This document shows positions 44,592 through 53,825 of a stretch of 64,000 bases of DNA, piece by piece; within the stretch, counting starts at the first letter, position 1; every line of letters begins with the position of its first letter. The notes beneath the pieces were generated by a model. That model made no database searches and was not told the DNA's origin. It saw only the letters and a program-made list of their open reading frames with translations. A program made the translations under genes and the position numbers. Origin of the DNA: Enoplosus armatus (taxonomy: Eukaryota > Chordata > Actinopteri > Centrarchiformes > Enoplosidae); NCBI RefSeq assembly GCF_043641665.1, contig NC_092191.1, positions 24,070,581-24,134,580 of the forward strand, read 5' to 3'.

Positions 44592-44678
44592 TGTTTTCAG
44601 CCTTCATTTCCTGACTGTCTTCTGCGTCCTGGTGAGGATTACCAACATGTCACTCGCTTCACCTTCACCACTGTCTGA
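35507..44678 (+). CDS. galm: Galactose mutarotase (aldose 1-epimerase), complete 8-exon gene
   Basis: Coding exons: 35507-35693, 36284-36438, 37918-38031, 38579-38671, 40023-40104, 42751-42901, 43462-43636, 44601-44678. They total 1035 nt, or 344 residues (human GALM has 342). The cytosolic enzyme interconverts the alpha and beta anomers of galactose and glucose, feeding the Leloir pathway. Family signatures are all present: GRVANRIARG (substrate Arg81), NSLHGG (His106), NLTNHSYFNLAG (His175), GFDHNFCL (Asp242), QPGVQFYTANF and FCLETQNWPDAVN (Glu309, catalytic base). The start is the ATG in AAGATGACTCAG. All introns are GT/AG and no frame breaks are seen, so the gene looks functional. Confidence 0.96.
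36284..36438 (+). CDS. galm: galm coding exon 2
   Basis: Residues 63-114, GATVGRVANRIARGRF and NNGPNSLHGGLQGFNK. It carries Arg81 and His106. Acceptor GTTGTCAG, donor GTAAGA. Confidence 0.95.
36925..37245 (-). repeat. Dispersed repeat H, copy 1, in galm intron 2
   Basis: Two similar units of about 130 bp with phrases such as AGGATTCATCCTCTGGGAAC and TGGATTCATCCCCTGGTGAC. The opposite strand matches the region at 59640-59990 (TTTGGTGATCCCCTGACT). Confidence 0.65.
37918..38031 (+). CDS. galm: galm coding exon 3
   Basis: Residues 115-152, VQLSHTSPDGDQGYPGEV, the conserved SPDGEEGYPG motif region. Phase 0 at both ends; acceptor TCTCTTCAG, donor GTAAAC. Confidence 0.94.
38046..38240 (+). repeat. 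SINE-like repeat G, copy 2
   Basis: GCAAGACACTGAACCCGAAC and AGCACCTTGCATGGCGGCTC, then TCGCCATCGATGTGTGGAAT. Same family as 20885-21110. Lies directly after galm exon 3. Confidence 0.7.
38579..38671 (+). CDS. galm: galm coding exon 4
   Basis: Residues 153-183, ending TTPINLTNHSYFNLAGQ with catalytic His175. Phase 0 at both ends; acceptor GTGTTCAG, donor GTAAGA. Confidence 0.95.
38754..39260 (+). repeat. MITE C, complete copy
   Basis: Terminal inverted repeats TTTAAAGGTCCCATATT and AATATGGGACCTTTAAA (17 bp). About 507 bp with no coding capacity. The TTAA inside each end could be the target duplication of a piggyBac-type element, but this is ambiguous because TTTAAA is itself palindromic. 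In galm intron 4. Confidence 0.85.
39974..40020. repeat. (TG)n run at the galm exon 5 acceptor
   Basis: About 23 TG units abutting the acceptor AG at 40021-40022. Confidence 0.95.
40023..40104 (+). CDS. galm: galm coding exon 5
   Basis: Residues 184-210 plus one base, ITAQSYLPVDDTSIPT. The acceptor AG directly follows a run of about 23 TG units (39974-40020) and has no pyrimidine tract. Donor GTAGGT. Confidence 0.92.
40375..40570 (+). repeat. Probable tRNA-derived SINE (degraded)
   Basis: GTGTCCTGCTGGCCTAATGG resembles a pol III box A region and CCAGGCTTGATTCCAGCTTT resembles a box B. These are followed by the SINE body GCTGCATGTCCAACCCCCTC and a CTCTTTATAGCTGTCCTG phrase. Not a tRNA gene: there is no credible cloverleaf. 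Confidence 0.5.
41422..41863 (-). repeat. hAT-type MITE E, copy 2
   Basis: Starts CAGTGGTGTTCCCAACCTTA and ends AAGGTCAGGAACCACTGG. The interior GGGTCGCCAAAGCTCCAGGG is the reverse complement of the right part of the 56-kb copy. The flanking 8-mers do not match, so it is older or rearranged. In galm intron 5. Confidence 0.75.
42101..42498. repeat. MITE D, copy 2
   Basis: TTAAAGCAACAGCAGGCAAA at the left and GCCTACTGCAGCTTTAA at the right. The interior TCTAATTGAAGGGGCTTCTT matches the copy at 25054. In galm intron 5, ending about 250 bp before exon 6. Confidence 0.85.
42751..42901 (+). CDS. galm: galm coding exon 6
   Basis: Residues 211-261, GTPFDLRKTVLIG and PGFDHNFCLSS with Asp242. It ends in phase 2 (AG, donor GTTAGA). 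Confidence 0.94.
42940..43400 (-). mobile_element. Possible PIF/Harbinger fragment in galm intron 6
   Basis: The minus strand from 43238 reads MATAPEQAMFKLELINVERQ, then LLLLELLQTQTRE and VLVRPLRDKKRE. This leucine-rich start and a degraded VRP motif resemble the N terminus of fish Harbinger transposases. Only about 70 residues remain and the catalytic domain is absent. The plus-strand edge GTACTTCCGCGTTCCCTGCG may be one terminus. Confidence 0.4.
43462..43636 (+). CDS. galm: galm coding exon 7
   Basis: Residues 262-319, SGRVLEVSTSQPGVQFYTAN and SFCLETQNWPDAVNQ with catalytic Glu309. Acceptor CTCACCCCAG, donor GTATGA. Confidence 0.95.
43800..44040 (-). pseudogene. Decayed LINE reverse-transcriptase thumb fragment
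   Basis: The minus strand reads ATESILTGNITNWHGMCTTQ then DRRALQRVI, matching the IESILT..IT.WY...T..DR..LQR.I block of fish LINEs. Antisense within galm intron 7. Confidence 0.65.
44503..44588. repeat. (GT)n run upstream of galm exon 8
   Basis: About 43 GT units with one GC interruption near 44556, ending 12 bases before the exon. Confidence 0.95.
44601..44678 (+). CDS. galm: galm coding exon 8 and stop
   Basis: Residues 320-344, PSFPDCLLRPGEDYQHVTRF to TTV, then TGA. A TG run of about 43 units (44503-44588) precedes TTTGTGTTTTCAG. Confidence 0.94.
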   Translation, partial: PSFPDCLLRPGEDYQHVTRFTFTTV

Positions 44679-44963
44679 GCTGCCCTCTACCAACAGCAGG
44701 GCAGAAAAGAAGAACATTGGGATTTTTTTTTTTTTAAATGGAAAAAGGAAATGCATTCATGAATTGTACATATCGAGTTTCACGACTCTGTAATTGTCGT
44801 CATTTGATGCAGATTCTTGTACACTAGTGCTGTTATGGCTGCCAATAATTACAGCCTTGTGCATATGGGTGCACTGACATGATGCTGATGCCAGTGGTAA
44901 TGGGCTATATGTAATGTGATTTATGATCCTGTGCCATTCCATTTTTACATTAAACAAAAAAAT

Positions 44964-44969
44964 AATAAA
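44964..44969 (+). terminator. galm: galm polyadenylation signal
   Basis: AATAAA 286 bp after the stop codon, the first canonical signal downstream. Confidence 0.6.
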
Positions 44970-46299
44970 GAGCTTACTCACTCAAGCAGGTTATTGCCAT
45001 TTGTTACAATTTGTTCTTTTTTTTTTTTTGCATCAGAGCTGTCCCTGTCCACTGATTGTAGTCCATCTGTCCTCATCTCTACACAGGCTGAAATATTCCT
45101 AGAACATCAAGTGAGGAGGCAGGTTTGGGTGAGAGGGCATCCTACTACTCTGCCAAGAGACATGTTGTGTTGCTACGGCAACCTCTTATCCATCACTCAG
45201 AGATGCTTTTAACAGCTGAGATTGCGTAGAAGTAGTGAGTCTCGCTGCCCCAGAGATGGAGAAACGAACAGAAAATTGATCTCCATCGAACACTGGCTGT
45301 TTGGCTAACTGACGTTCCTTGTTTGACTGTAGGGAGCAGAGCCTTCACTGTCCACATCATGAAACTGCAGCTGAATGTCATGCAGGGAGGAACGAGGGGA
45401 AACACTCTCAGGTAGTTCAGTTTATTTCCTACCATAAGCTGGTTCGTCTTTCTTGCTATTTTGTTAATATATAAGGAGGCCTGTGATGTTTTCAGTCTTG
45501 GCAGTGTTATTAATCAATTTTACCATGATTTACTTCAGTTTAAAATATTGACAATGGTTCTAGCGTGTTACTATTATTCTGTCACTTCTGCCACATTTGT
45601 CTCAAAGGATAGGTTCACAATCTTAAAACAATAGGCAGGTGCCCATATGAACATTGAAACAGGCCGTTAAGATATCCCCTCATAATGTGCTTTCATTGTA
45701 AGTGATGGGGCACGAAATCCACAGTCCTCATTTTGTGCACACGTCTTCCAAAGTTACAGTCTTTTTAGAACAAAATCCCCTCTTTGTGTTTCCATGGACA
45801 GTGTTTCCTCGTTGAACTGTGGTGGAGGGACAGTAACAAAAATAGTTCATAGTTAATACATTTCATATAAAGTTGGATGTGTAAGAGACTAACTCAATAG
45901 CTTTTGCTGTTATTAATATAAATAATTATATAGTATGATGTAATAAAACGCTGCTATTAAGAGTGAAAATTAGAAAATACATATATTATTGAAAATCTTT
46001 TAATTAAAACATCAAGGACTGCACCTCCGGACAAGGCAGTCTAAATTCAGCCCAGATTCCCATATACTAGGTAGACATGGCATTCTTGCCCCAAAACCGA
46101 AGCAATGTATTGGCGTCAATCTATATATGATGACAATATATTATGACAAATGGTTTTAATGGATGACTTCAGATCAACAAAACAAGCCTGGGAGAAAAAA
46201 AACCATTTCTATTAATGAAATGAAAATTTAAAAATACCATTTCCATTATCACTACATTTGATAGAAGCTAAAATCATGACCAAGCACTAACCCCCTGCT

Positions 46300-46620
46300 C
46301 TGAAAAGTGAAGCCAATGCGGAAGTGCCTTAATCCTGCATTCTTTCTAATGGCCAGCAGGGGGCGACTCCACTGAAAAAAAGTCTGATTGTATAGAAGTC
46401 TATGAGAAAATGACCCGAATTCTCTCTTTATTTATTACCTCTGTAAACATTTTCCTAATGAGTTTATGGTCTCAATCGCTGGTTTCAAGTCATGTTCAAT
46501 ACAGCATGGTGTTCATTTTGTAAATGATGGTCCCATTTAGAGTAAAACAGCCGATAAAGCAGGGTATGCTTTAGGGCGTGACTACCTTGTGATTGACAGG
46601 TTGCTTGGATTTAAACTATT
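46300..46620 (+). repeat. Dispersed repeat with CTCF-like core
   Basis: GAAGCCAATGCGGAAGTGCC, then GGCCAGCAGGGGGCGACTCC and a tail near CTTGTGATTGACAGGT. I recognise it as a common teleost interspersed sequence. The core CCAGCAGGGGGCGA at 46353-46366 fits the CTCF core at 13 of 14 positions. Confidence 0.5.
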
Positions 46621-46778
46621 ATATTATATAAACTACTACTAAACGGCAAAAAAGCTCAGTTTACATTTTCACTTTCAAGTTAAGGATACGAATTTCAAAT
46701 TCACATTTAATTTAATTTTAATCATGGCAGTACAAGCTTTCATTTTCATTTTGGCCGTAGTGATTCATTGTCAAAAAT

Positions 46779-46935
46779 GAAAATGGGGGCGCCCCAGTAT
46801 CTCACCTGGAAGAGTGCGTACCAAGGCTTAGTCCTTACCGCAGCGTCCCAAGTTCGAATCCAGCCCAGCCAGGCCTGTTGTTACATGTTATCCCACCTGT
46901 CTCTCTCTACTGTCCTATCATATAAAGCAGAAATG
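46779..46935 (+). repeat. tRNA-derived SINE
   Basis: Opens CCAGTATCTCACCTGGAAGA (box A region), then CCCAAGTTCGAATCCAGCCC with a clear box B (GTTCGAATCC). The SINE body is TATCCCACCTGTCTCTCTCT, with an ATAAAGCAGAAATGCCAAAA A-rich end. The tRNA part is too degenerate to be a tRNA gene. Confidence 0.8.
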
Positions 46936-48071
46936 CCAAAAAAAATGTTTTAATGACATTTTTTTTTTTTTTACAATTTCATTTTAATGGTAGCATCCCT
47001 TAACTTCCACATAAAAGGTTTCCAGCCATGTTATTGAATAACTTTCTCATAATCAATTTGCAATACACATAATAATGTAATTGCAAATAGTAAAGCATAT
47101 AATTGGTATTCCTTGTGTCATTGTATGAAACCATATGGACAGATCAGAGTTTCAGGGTCGAATATATAGTGACAAAAGCCTGTTTATTGAAAAACATTTA
47201 CAGGGGAGTTGCAGTGAAAAGCAGTCCTGAGAGAGTTTGTGACCATTCTCAAAATGTGTGTGTGTGTGTGTGTAATCAGCCATTTTACTGTGCTGACACT
47301 ACCACTATCCCCACCATCTGTTCCTTACTGTACAACTGCTGGAAGTCTTAATAATACATGATTATTGATTTACAGTGCTGTTACATTGTTAAGTGGCTCT
47401 AAAAAAAAAAAAAGTGATGATCAGTGAATGATCAGTACGAAAATATGTAGGTGTAAATCGATCCAAAGAGCAACACGTGCCTTAAAAAAAGAATGCTGAA
47501 AAGAAGGAATGATGTGAAGGGGGAGAGAGAGCTAGCAGGAGCGAACAGAAAACTGATGAGGTGGTGAGTGGGAAGGAGAACCTGGCATTTAGCTGCACTC
47601 TGTAACAGTAAGAGAGAGAGAGAGAGCAGGGCTGAGCATGAATCATGTGAAACTGCGCTGGAAGCAAAGATCGTCAAGATTTTTATTTTAAAATTCAGAT
47701 GTTTATGTATGACATTACAATGTAAGGCTGAGAGAAGGAATACATGGGTAAATCCTTAATTTCAGCTTTATTTTGAGGACAAAGAGCAATTCAAGTCAAC
47801 CAGTCTGTTAATGAAATACAATGGTGTGTATGCAGCATTGCCAGACTCTGGTAGCTGTACCTGTACTAGTTATCAGTATAGCCCACCCACCCACACTACC
47901 TGTCCAGCAACAGCAGACAGACTATGGTGTCAGGCAGATGGTGAATGTCGACAAGCATCGAGGAGCCAAGGAGCCAGATATTGATTTCAGGGTAAATACA
48001 TCAGGTGGACAGAAACATGACCCCAAATGAATGCTATGTTGTTCCATGTCTGCCGGATGTAAAGGTAGGCA

Positions 48072-48778
48072 ATAGACTGTTGCAGGGATGACGTATTTTT
48101 GTAGGCAGACCCTGAAGTTAGCATCCCCCTGGTTCTCTCGATAAAAAGCCAATGGGATTCTTCCATGGGATTTTGGATTATGGCAGAAAATAAGCTCCGT
48201 GGCAAACAGACATTTATGATACTCACATTTTTTTTTCAGCGAGATTAATCTTCACTAATGAACGCCACTTTTATGAATTCTTAAGCATAAATGGAATCGC
48301 CAGAAGTAAAAAGCTAACGTTAGGCTGTAAAGGAACTCCACCACGGTCGCATTACTTCAACGTCACCACCGCTGAGCTTCACTTTGAAGAGAACATAGAT
48401 AGATATAGATATACAGACAGATAGATATAGAGTATAAACACAACAAGGCTGTAAAGGCGGACTAGTGAGTAGATGACTTTCCGTGTTTAATGTCCGCGAC
48501 AACCTCTGTAGTCTCATTTAGCCACTTGTTAGCAACTGCCTTTTTTAAGACACGTAAAAGCTTCGAAATTCACGAGTGAGGGTATCTACTGACGTATTTT
48601 ATGTCGCAGAACAAAATGTGTAAATCTCTTAAGCTTGTGTTAATCACAGACCTTATCTCAGGCATCTAACCAAAAACCCATTCAAAAAACCCGTTGACTT
48701 CCAGTCGAGGGAACAGGAAGTGTAAAACTGCGAACTCATTTTTTCCGGGTTTTAGGACTCATTCCTGCAGCACTCTAT
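48072..48778 (+). repeat. MITE F, complete copy
   Basis: Left end ATAGACTGTTGCAGGGATGA and right end TCATTCCTGCAGCACTCTAT form a 20-bp terminal inverted repeat with 3 mismatches. About 707 bp. No convincing target duplication and no coding capacity beyond a short minus-strand frame. Three other copies are in this window. Confidence 0.8.
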
Positions 48779-51700
48779 TAACTGTGAAACAGTAAAGTAA
48801 ACTGATCAGTGCACAGTTGGCAACATGAGAGGAAGACCAGAGCCGGCCGGCCGGCCGGCCCAACCAACCACATGACCAGTGTGAGCGGCCACTGAGGGGA
48901 ACAAGTGAAGTGGCAGCCGCTAGCGAGTTGATCTTGGTAATTAAATCCCCTCGACTAACTTTTTTGATCAACAAATAATTTTACCTGTACTACCTGTGCC
49001 ACGTCACTGTATAGATAACCTGGCTGTGTGCCCCCTTACCAGACAAACTACATTCTTTAGCCCCCACTGCTGGTAAAACTGAAAAGCTTCCACATGTAGT
49101 TCAGTTCAGTTTCCAACGGAAAAAAAGGGTCAATTTCCTGTTTCCTGTGGACTGACAGGTCACTTATTGCCACCTGCATCATCAGGCTGCTTGAACCCAC
49201 AAGGGGAAATCAATGAAAAGTGTTCATTGATTTCCACACCACACCAACAGCTTGGAGCTGAAAGGATCCTAATTGTGCTTTACACATGGTTTGCTAGAAT
49301 TTTGGGACATTATCAGATATTTGCTTATGGTTCGAATGAGGTTCAGAATCCATGGATTGTTACAGTCAGGATATGTACATAGTCAGGTCCAGTGCACACA
49401 ATACACATTGTCAGCCGCTTCACATTTTTAAGATTAGTTTTTGTGCACTTTGATCACCTGCACGATGATGGGAATATGTAAATAGAATAGGTAAAGCCAG
49501 TTGGCTCTGATGGGCTGTTACACAACCTGTAACATACACAACACAATCCAGCTCATTTGGAAACCTACTGTACTTGGATGGAGGAGCCTGTGACCACACG
49601 TTTGGATACTACCGTTCTGAGGTAAGCACTTTTGTTTTCAGTGATGCCAGTTGAAATGTCGCATTTTAAGCTACAGTAATGTTACCTTGCACAAATCAAC
49701 AAAACATTGCGTTACCAGCTAACTTCTTTTGTCTGCCATTGACGCACATCAAATTATTGCAACGCTAAGCCACGGCTAAGCAGCAACAACAATCACTTAA
49801 ACTCGTGGAGGTAGTGTTTCTTAATTTAACCTTTATGTAGACAGGTAATCTCATTGAGACACGGGGCTTCAAGAGGTGTTGGCAGGGTTTTTGCCAATGC
49901 CATGTTCTTTTGACTTTTTGCAAGGCCCCCACGGCAGCCTTAATTTAAAATATCTGAAAGATGCATCCCCCCCCCCACCCCCACTCCATTTCAATCTCAG
50001 AGTACACCACAATTCTTCATTTACATGTTAAAATTGTCAACAGCTTGTTCTCACCCCAGACACCCCAAACAGGGGGAGGGTACCTTTTTCATCTCACTTG
50101 AGGTTTGCAGGCCTGAGATGTGTTGTGTTCATATTCCGTACAACAGACTTTAAAGCTTATGCTCATACTGGTGCAAAAACTTAAACTCTTTAACAATACC
50201 CACATTATATATATTTAGATATACCCCAGGGTTAGCACCGTTAGTCTGTAACGGTGACACCGATTAAAAGCTGGCTGTGCTGCCAAGGAAAGAAAACTCT
50301 AACAATAATTAAACAGTTCTGTATGTATGTAAGCTGATATAATTACTGACATCATTACCCTCTCCACTCCCCACCCATTATTAATGTGTGCATGTGTGTG
50401 TGAATTTGTATGTGCGTGTGTGAATCACACCCTTTTGGAAGTATTAAGTGGAGGGATCATTTGAACGGTCTCGTCTTTCAGCTGCACTGTTGTCCAACAG
50501 GCCGAGCTGCCTGAAAGCTGATCTGAATCACAGCTTCAGCGTGTGAAAACAGGCGGCATGGGAAAGACCAGACAGAGAGGAAGATTAAGTGTGTCTACAG
50601 GGGTTAGACAGGGAGGAACAGGAAGTGGCTCTGCTGTATTGCTTAATTCTGTGTGTGACCTCACTCCCAGGCCTCCCAAGCACAGCCACACACACACACA
50701 CACACACACACATAGACATAGATACATACGCATGTCTGTAGAAGCACATGCATGCACAACATGGCTGTAACCTTGTGACTGACAGAGTCACGCATATTAT
50801 TTGAGCCACTGACTAACTTGTAGCATGTTGAAACATTGCATCACCGAGGCATTTTAAGCTTGCAAGATTTCTGCAAGGGTTGTGTCTAAGAATTTTTTTT
50901 TTTCAAAGGGGCACTCCTCCAATTTTACACAAGATCAGTTCACTCGTCATGATTAGTACCACTCATGCCTGCTTCAGATAAGCTCTTAATGTTATATTGC
51001 ATGCCAGTTAGTAGTTTTAAGGACTAGGCTGGCAGTATTCAAAATTGGTTTTACTGTCAACAAATCCCACACCAACAGATTCATTTGTTCATTGCGTGAC
51101 TTAAACTGAACTTTTACTATAGAGACATGGAATTAGTTAACTTTAAGAAAAATATAGAATATCACCTTTAAACTTTGAAAACTGATTGTACCGATTCATA
51201 GTATGAACTGCATAATTACACAACATCTATTACACAGTGGTGAAGTGGTGAAAATGTCCTCCACCTCGACCAACCATTAAACTACCATTTACATATTAAT
51301 ACAACAATAATGATCCAATAATATAATCTAACACTGTCAAGGGCCATTCTGTGTAATGAGAATTTATACAGAATAACTGGTGTTATTAATAAGATTAGAG
51401 AGGGCTCTTTTCCATTTGGTTGTCTCAGTAATACATCTCAGCGAGGCAGCACGCGCCTAACCTGGAATGCAGCTTTTACTGAGGTTGATAATACATAATA
51501 CACCTGTAACGTTCCTGCTGTGACTTGTCAAAATGTCTGCTATGAAAAAGATCTATTGTCAGTTTGATGCTCGACAGAAAAAAATGCCTTTTAGATTAGA
51601 TCAGACTGTGAATGTGTGTATATATTAAAGAATAAAAGATTGATGTTGCATGTTAGGGCTACAGCCTGCTGTGAACAGTAAGATTATACATACAACTGCT

Positions 51701-53130
51701 GATGACTTCCCCATGCAGTTACAGGAAAGCAGCTACTGACCACCCTGATGACTCAGATGCTGTTGACATGATGCCATAATTTGATTAGAGCTCTGCAAAA
51801 CTTTTCACTGCTGATTTTTGTAGAAGTTGTTCTTTTGACAAAAATGCATATTCACTTTTAGTTGAAAACTAAACTATTATAAGGTTCTGTTTTATTTCAT
51901 AAGTGTGTGAAAAGTGGTGCATTCATATGTTGACAGGAGACCTGCCATCCCCTCCCCATGCCACCAATGGGGGCTCCCAATCTTCGGGTGCCAGGGCTAA
52001 TCCCAGTTTAACCTCAAATAATACTTTCGTGGTTGAAAATGACAGGCAGACTGGCTCTAGTTGAGCTTGATGTGGAAACACTTTCTACCAAGTGACTTTC
52101 TTCCAAAGAAATTGTCCCTGTGAAAACGGTTAACAGTATCTTATCCAGCAAGAGATTACCAAAAGAGATGTTGCTGTTGCACTTTTCAAATTCACCTCTA
52201 TATTGTGTTGAGGTGGAGGCAGAAATCTCAAGAGATAGTTATCTCAAAACCTGGACAAATAAAACTGTAGGGACAGATACCACTAGAGGGAAGTGAGAAC
52301 AAGTTTAGGGGTTATTTAGGGGAACTGACCTCAGCAATGTGTCGCACCTCCAGGCTGTGATTGGACAGTTGGCAGTTTCATTTGGCATTGACAATGCATT
52401 ACCATTTAAATAACAGAGAATTCTCCCTTGCACCTCCTCATGAAAACTAATGACAGTGCTTTGCGTTTAATATTGGCAGGTTTAAGCTACTCTCTTCTGG
52501 ACAACACTGAAATGCAATACACCTCTTCACTTTGTTCTCTGTGTTGAGACTTGATTTTGAGGTGGCATGGAAAATTCATGTCCCAATGAAAAACAATTCA
52601 TTCGGTTATCAAAGACAAAAAACATATGGTTTTCATGACCAATACAAGTGTAAACATGTGTTGATGCGTACACAAAAAAAGAAATACAAGTATTGTATTT
52701 TACTTTTTGGCATTTTAAATCTTCCATACAATCCTTACAATTATGTCTGGAGTACTACCCCTTTAATTTTCCCCCACAGCATAACAATAATACACAATAC
52801 AGTAATAGAAAATCACGTTGATCACCATCCCACCAGCCCAAACACCCTGATCTGTAGAGTTGGGTGTCTGATCAATCAATGCAGCTAACTTGTCCCTTGG
52901 AAACTTGGCTTGACCTTATTTTGAGGACGTTATAGCCTACTTAGAAAAATGCTCAAAGGTTAGTCTCTATAGTAAGGTCTATTGATTTCCTGTGAAAAAT
53001 TAAGGCAGACATGATGGATGACACAGAGAAATACCGTTAGATAAATGCTCTCATTGACACCGTGTCTCTCTCTTTTCCTATGCTCTGCAATTTGAAGTCT
53101 GCCTCCTCTGTTTCTAGCTAGCCCACCATT
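48779..53130. other. Intergenic region, few features
   Basis: Contains a (CCGG)-type run at 48843-48860, a scrap of repeat B at 49812-49868 (TTAACCTTTATGTAGACAGG), a (CA)n tract at 50687-50711 and a CTCF-like motif at 52280-52293. I see no gene, exon or RNA gene in this 4 kb. Confidence 0.5.
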
Positions 53131-53498
53131 CCCCTCTGCGCACTCCTCTGCAGAGTGTGGAGAGCTGCCTGGTGACGCATCGACCGCCGGCCAATCATAC
53201 ACCGTATCTCCAAGGTGCAGGACAAGACTGACCAATAAGAGAACAGCACGGGGCGGGAAGAGTCCTGTCCGCTCACACCTCCACACACAGAAAATCACTG
53301 GTGTGGGAGAGCAGTAGAAAGACAGACAGGGACCGAGAGTGGAGCTGCGAGACAGGGGCAGAGAGAGACGAGTAGACACAGACAGGTATACGGAGGCTGC
53401 TTAACGAGGAGACACTACAGGAGAACTGCTGACATGGACGTGCCAGTCTGACCAGCTCCAGACACAGTCTCTCCAACAGGTCCACCGCAGCCGCGAGC
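53130..53498 (+). promoter_or_regulatory. Probable promoter and 5' UTR of the hnRNP L/LL gene
   Basis: GC content and CpG frequency rise from about 53150 (GACGCATCGACCGCCGGCCA; CACGGGGCGGGAAGAGTCC) and stay high through the exon. GGGGCGGG at 53252-53259 is an Sp1-type GC box. No TATA box is seen, which is typical of a CpG-island promoter. Confidence 0.5.
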
Positions 53499-53720
53499 AT
53501 GTCGACGGTAGAAGGAGCCGGCCAGCGCGAGGAAGGGGAGTACGGAAGGGCGGCGAAGCGGCTGAAAACGGAGGAGAGGGAGGCGGAGGAGAGAGAGGAG
53601 GGGGAAGAGGAGCTGGAGGAGGGGGAGGATTCGGACTCCGGCTCGCTGCCCGGTAACGGAGAGTCAGCGGTGGACAACCGGGCCCGGTGGAGCGCCAGCC
53701 AATACGGAGCAGGACGGAGG
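53499..53720 (+). CDS. hnrnpll: hnRNP L/LL family, first coding exon (gene continues outside what I can see)
   Basis: 74 codons from ATG 53499 to a donor GTGAGG at 53721, phase 0. The product starts MSTVEGAGQREEGEYG, then AAKRLKTEEREAEEREEGEE, an acidic glutamate-rich stretch and ARWSASQYGAGRR. The EY..xAKRLKTEE motif matches the N-terminal tail of HNRNPLL as I remember it (hnRNP L has a similar KRLKT). The RNA-recognition domains should be on later exons; none is recognisable in the remaining 10 kb, so intron 1 would be long. Linkage to galm supports hnrnpll, since the two are neighbours in human. hnRNP LL is a nuclear CA-repeat-binding regulator of alternative splicing. Confidence 0.6.
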
Positions 53721-53791
53721 GTGAGGAGAGCAAAAAACAAACAAAAAAACAATTATCTAACGTTACCCTGCAGCACAGCATCACAGGCGGC

Positions 53792-53825
53792 CGCGTGCGT
53801 GTGCGCGTGCGCGCGCGCCCGCGTG
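53792..53825. repeat. Alternating CG/TG tract (Z-DNA-prone)
   Basis: GCGTGCGTGTGCGCGTGCGC continuing as CGCGCGC: nearly 30 bp of alternating purine and pyrimidine, 70 bp inside the first intron. Confidence 0.7.

Larger units (their letters stand above)
44970..48071. other. Intergenic region downstream of galm
   Basis: No gene recognised. Elements supported here are a fish MITE-like repeat near 45604-45840 (CCCTCTTTGTGTTTCCATGG), a repeat with a CTCF-like core at 46300-46620 and a tRNA-derived SINE at 46779-46935. Confidence 0.5.

Noticed and set aside
46779..46860. Possible tRNA gene with a clear box B
   Set aside because: The box A half is degenerate and the sequence runs into a SINE body with an A-rich end; it cannot fold as a tRNA.
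53273..53784. Minus-strand proline/serine-rich frames over the hnRNP first exon (159 and 127 codons)
   Set aside because: Low-complexity reverse reading of the GA-rich exon that encodes the acidic stretch. The plus-strand frame carries the KRLKTEE motif, the donor site and the CpG promoter context.
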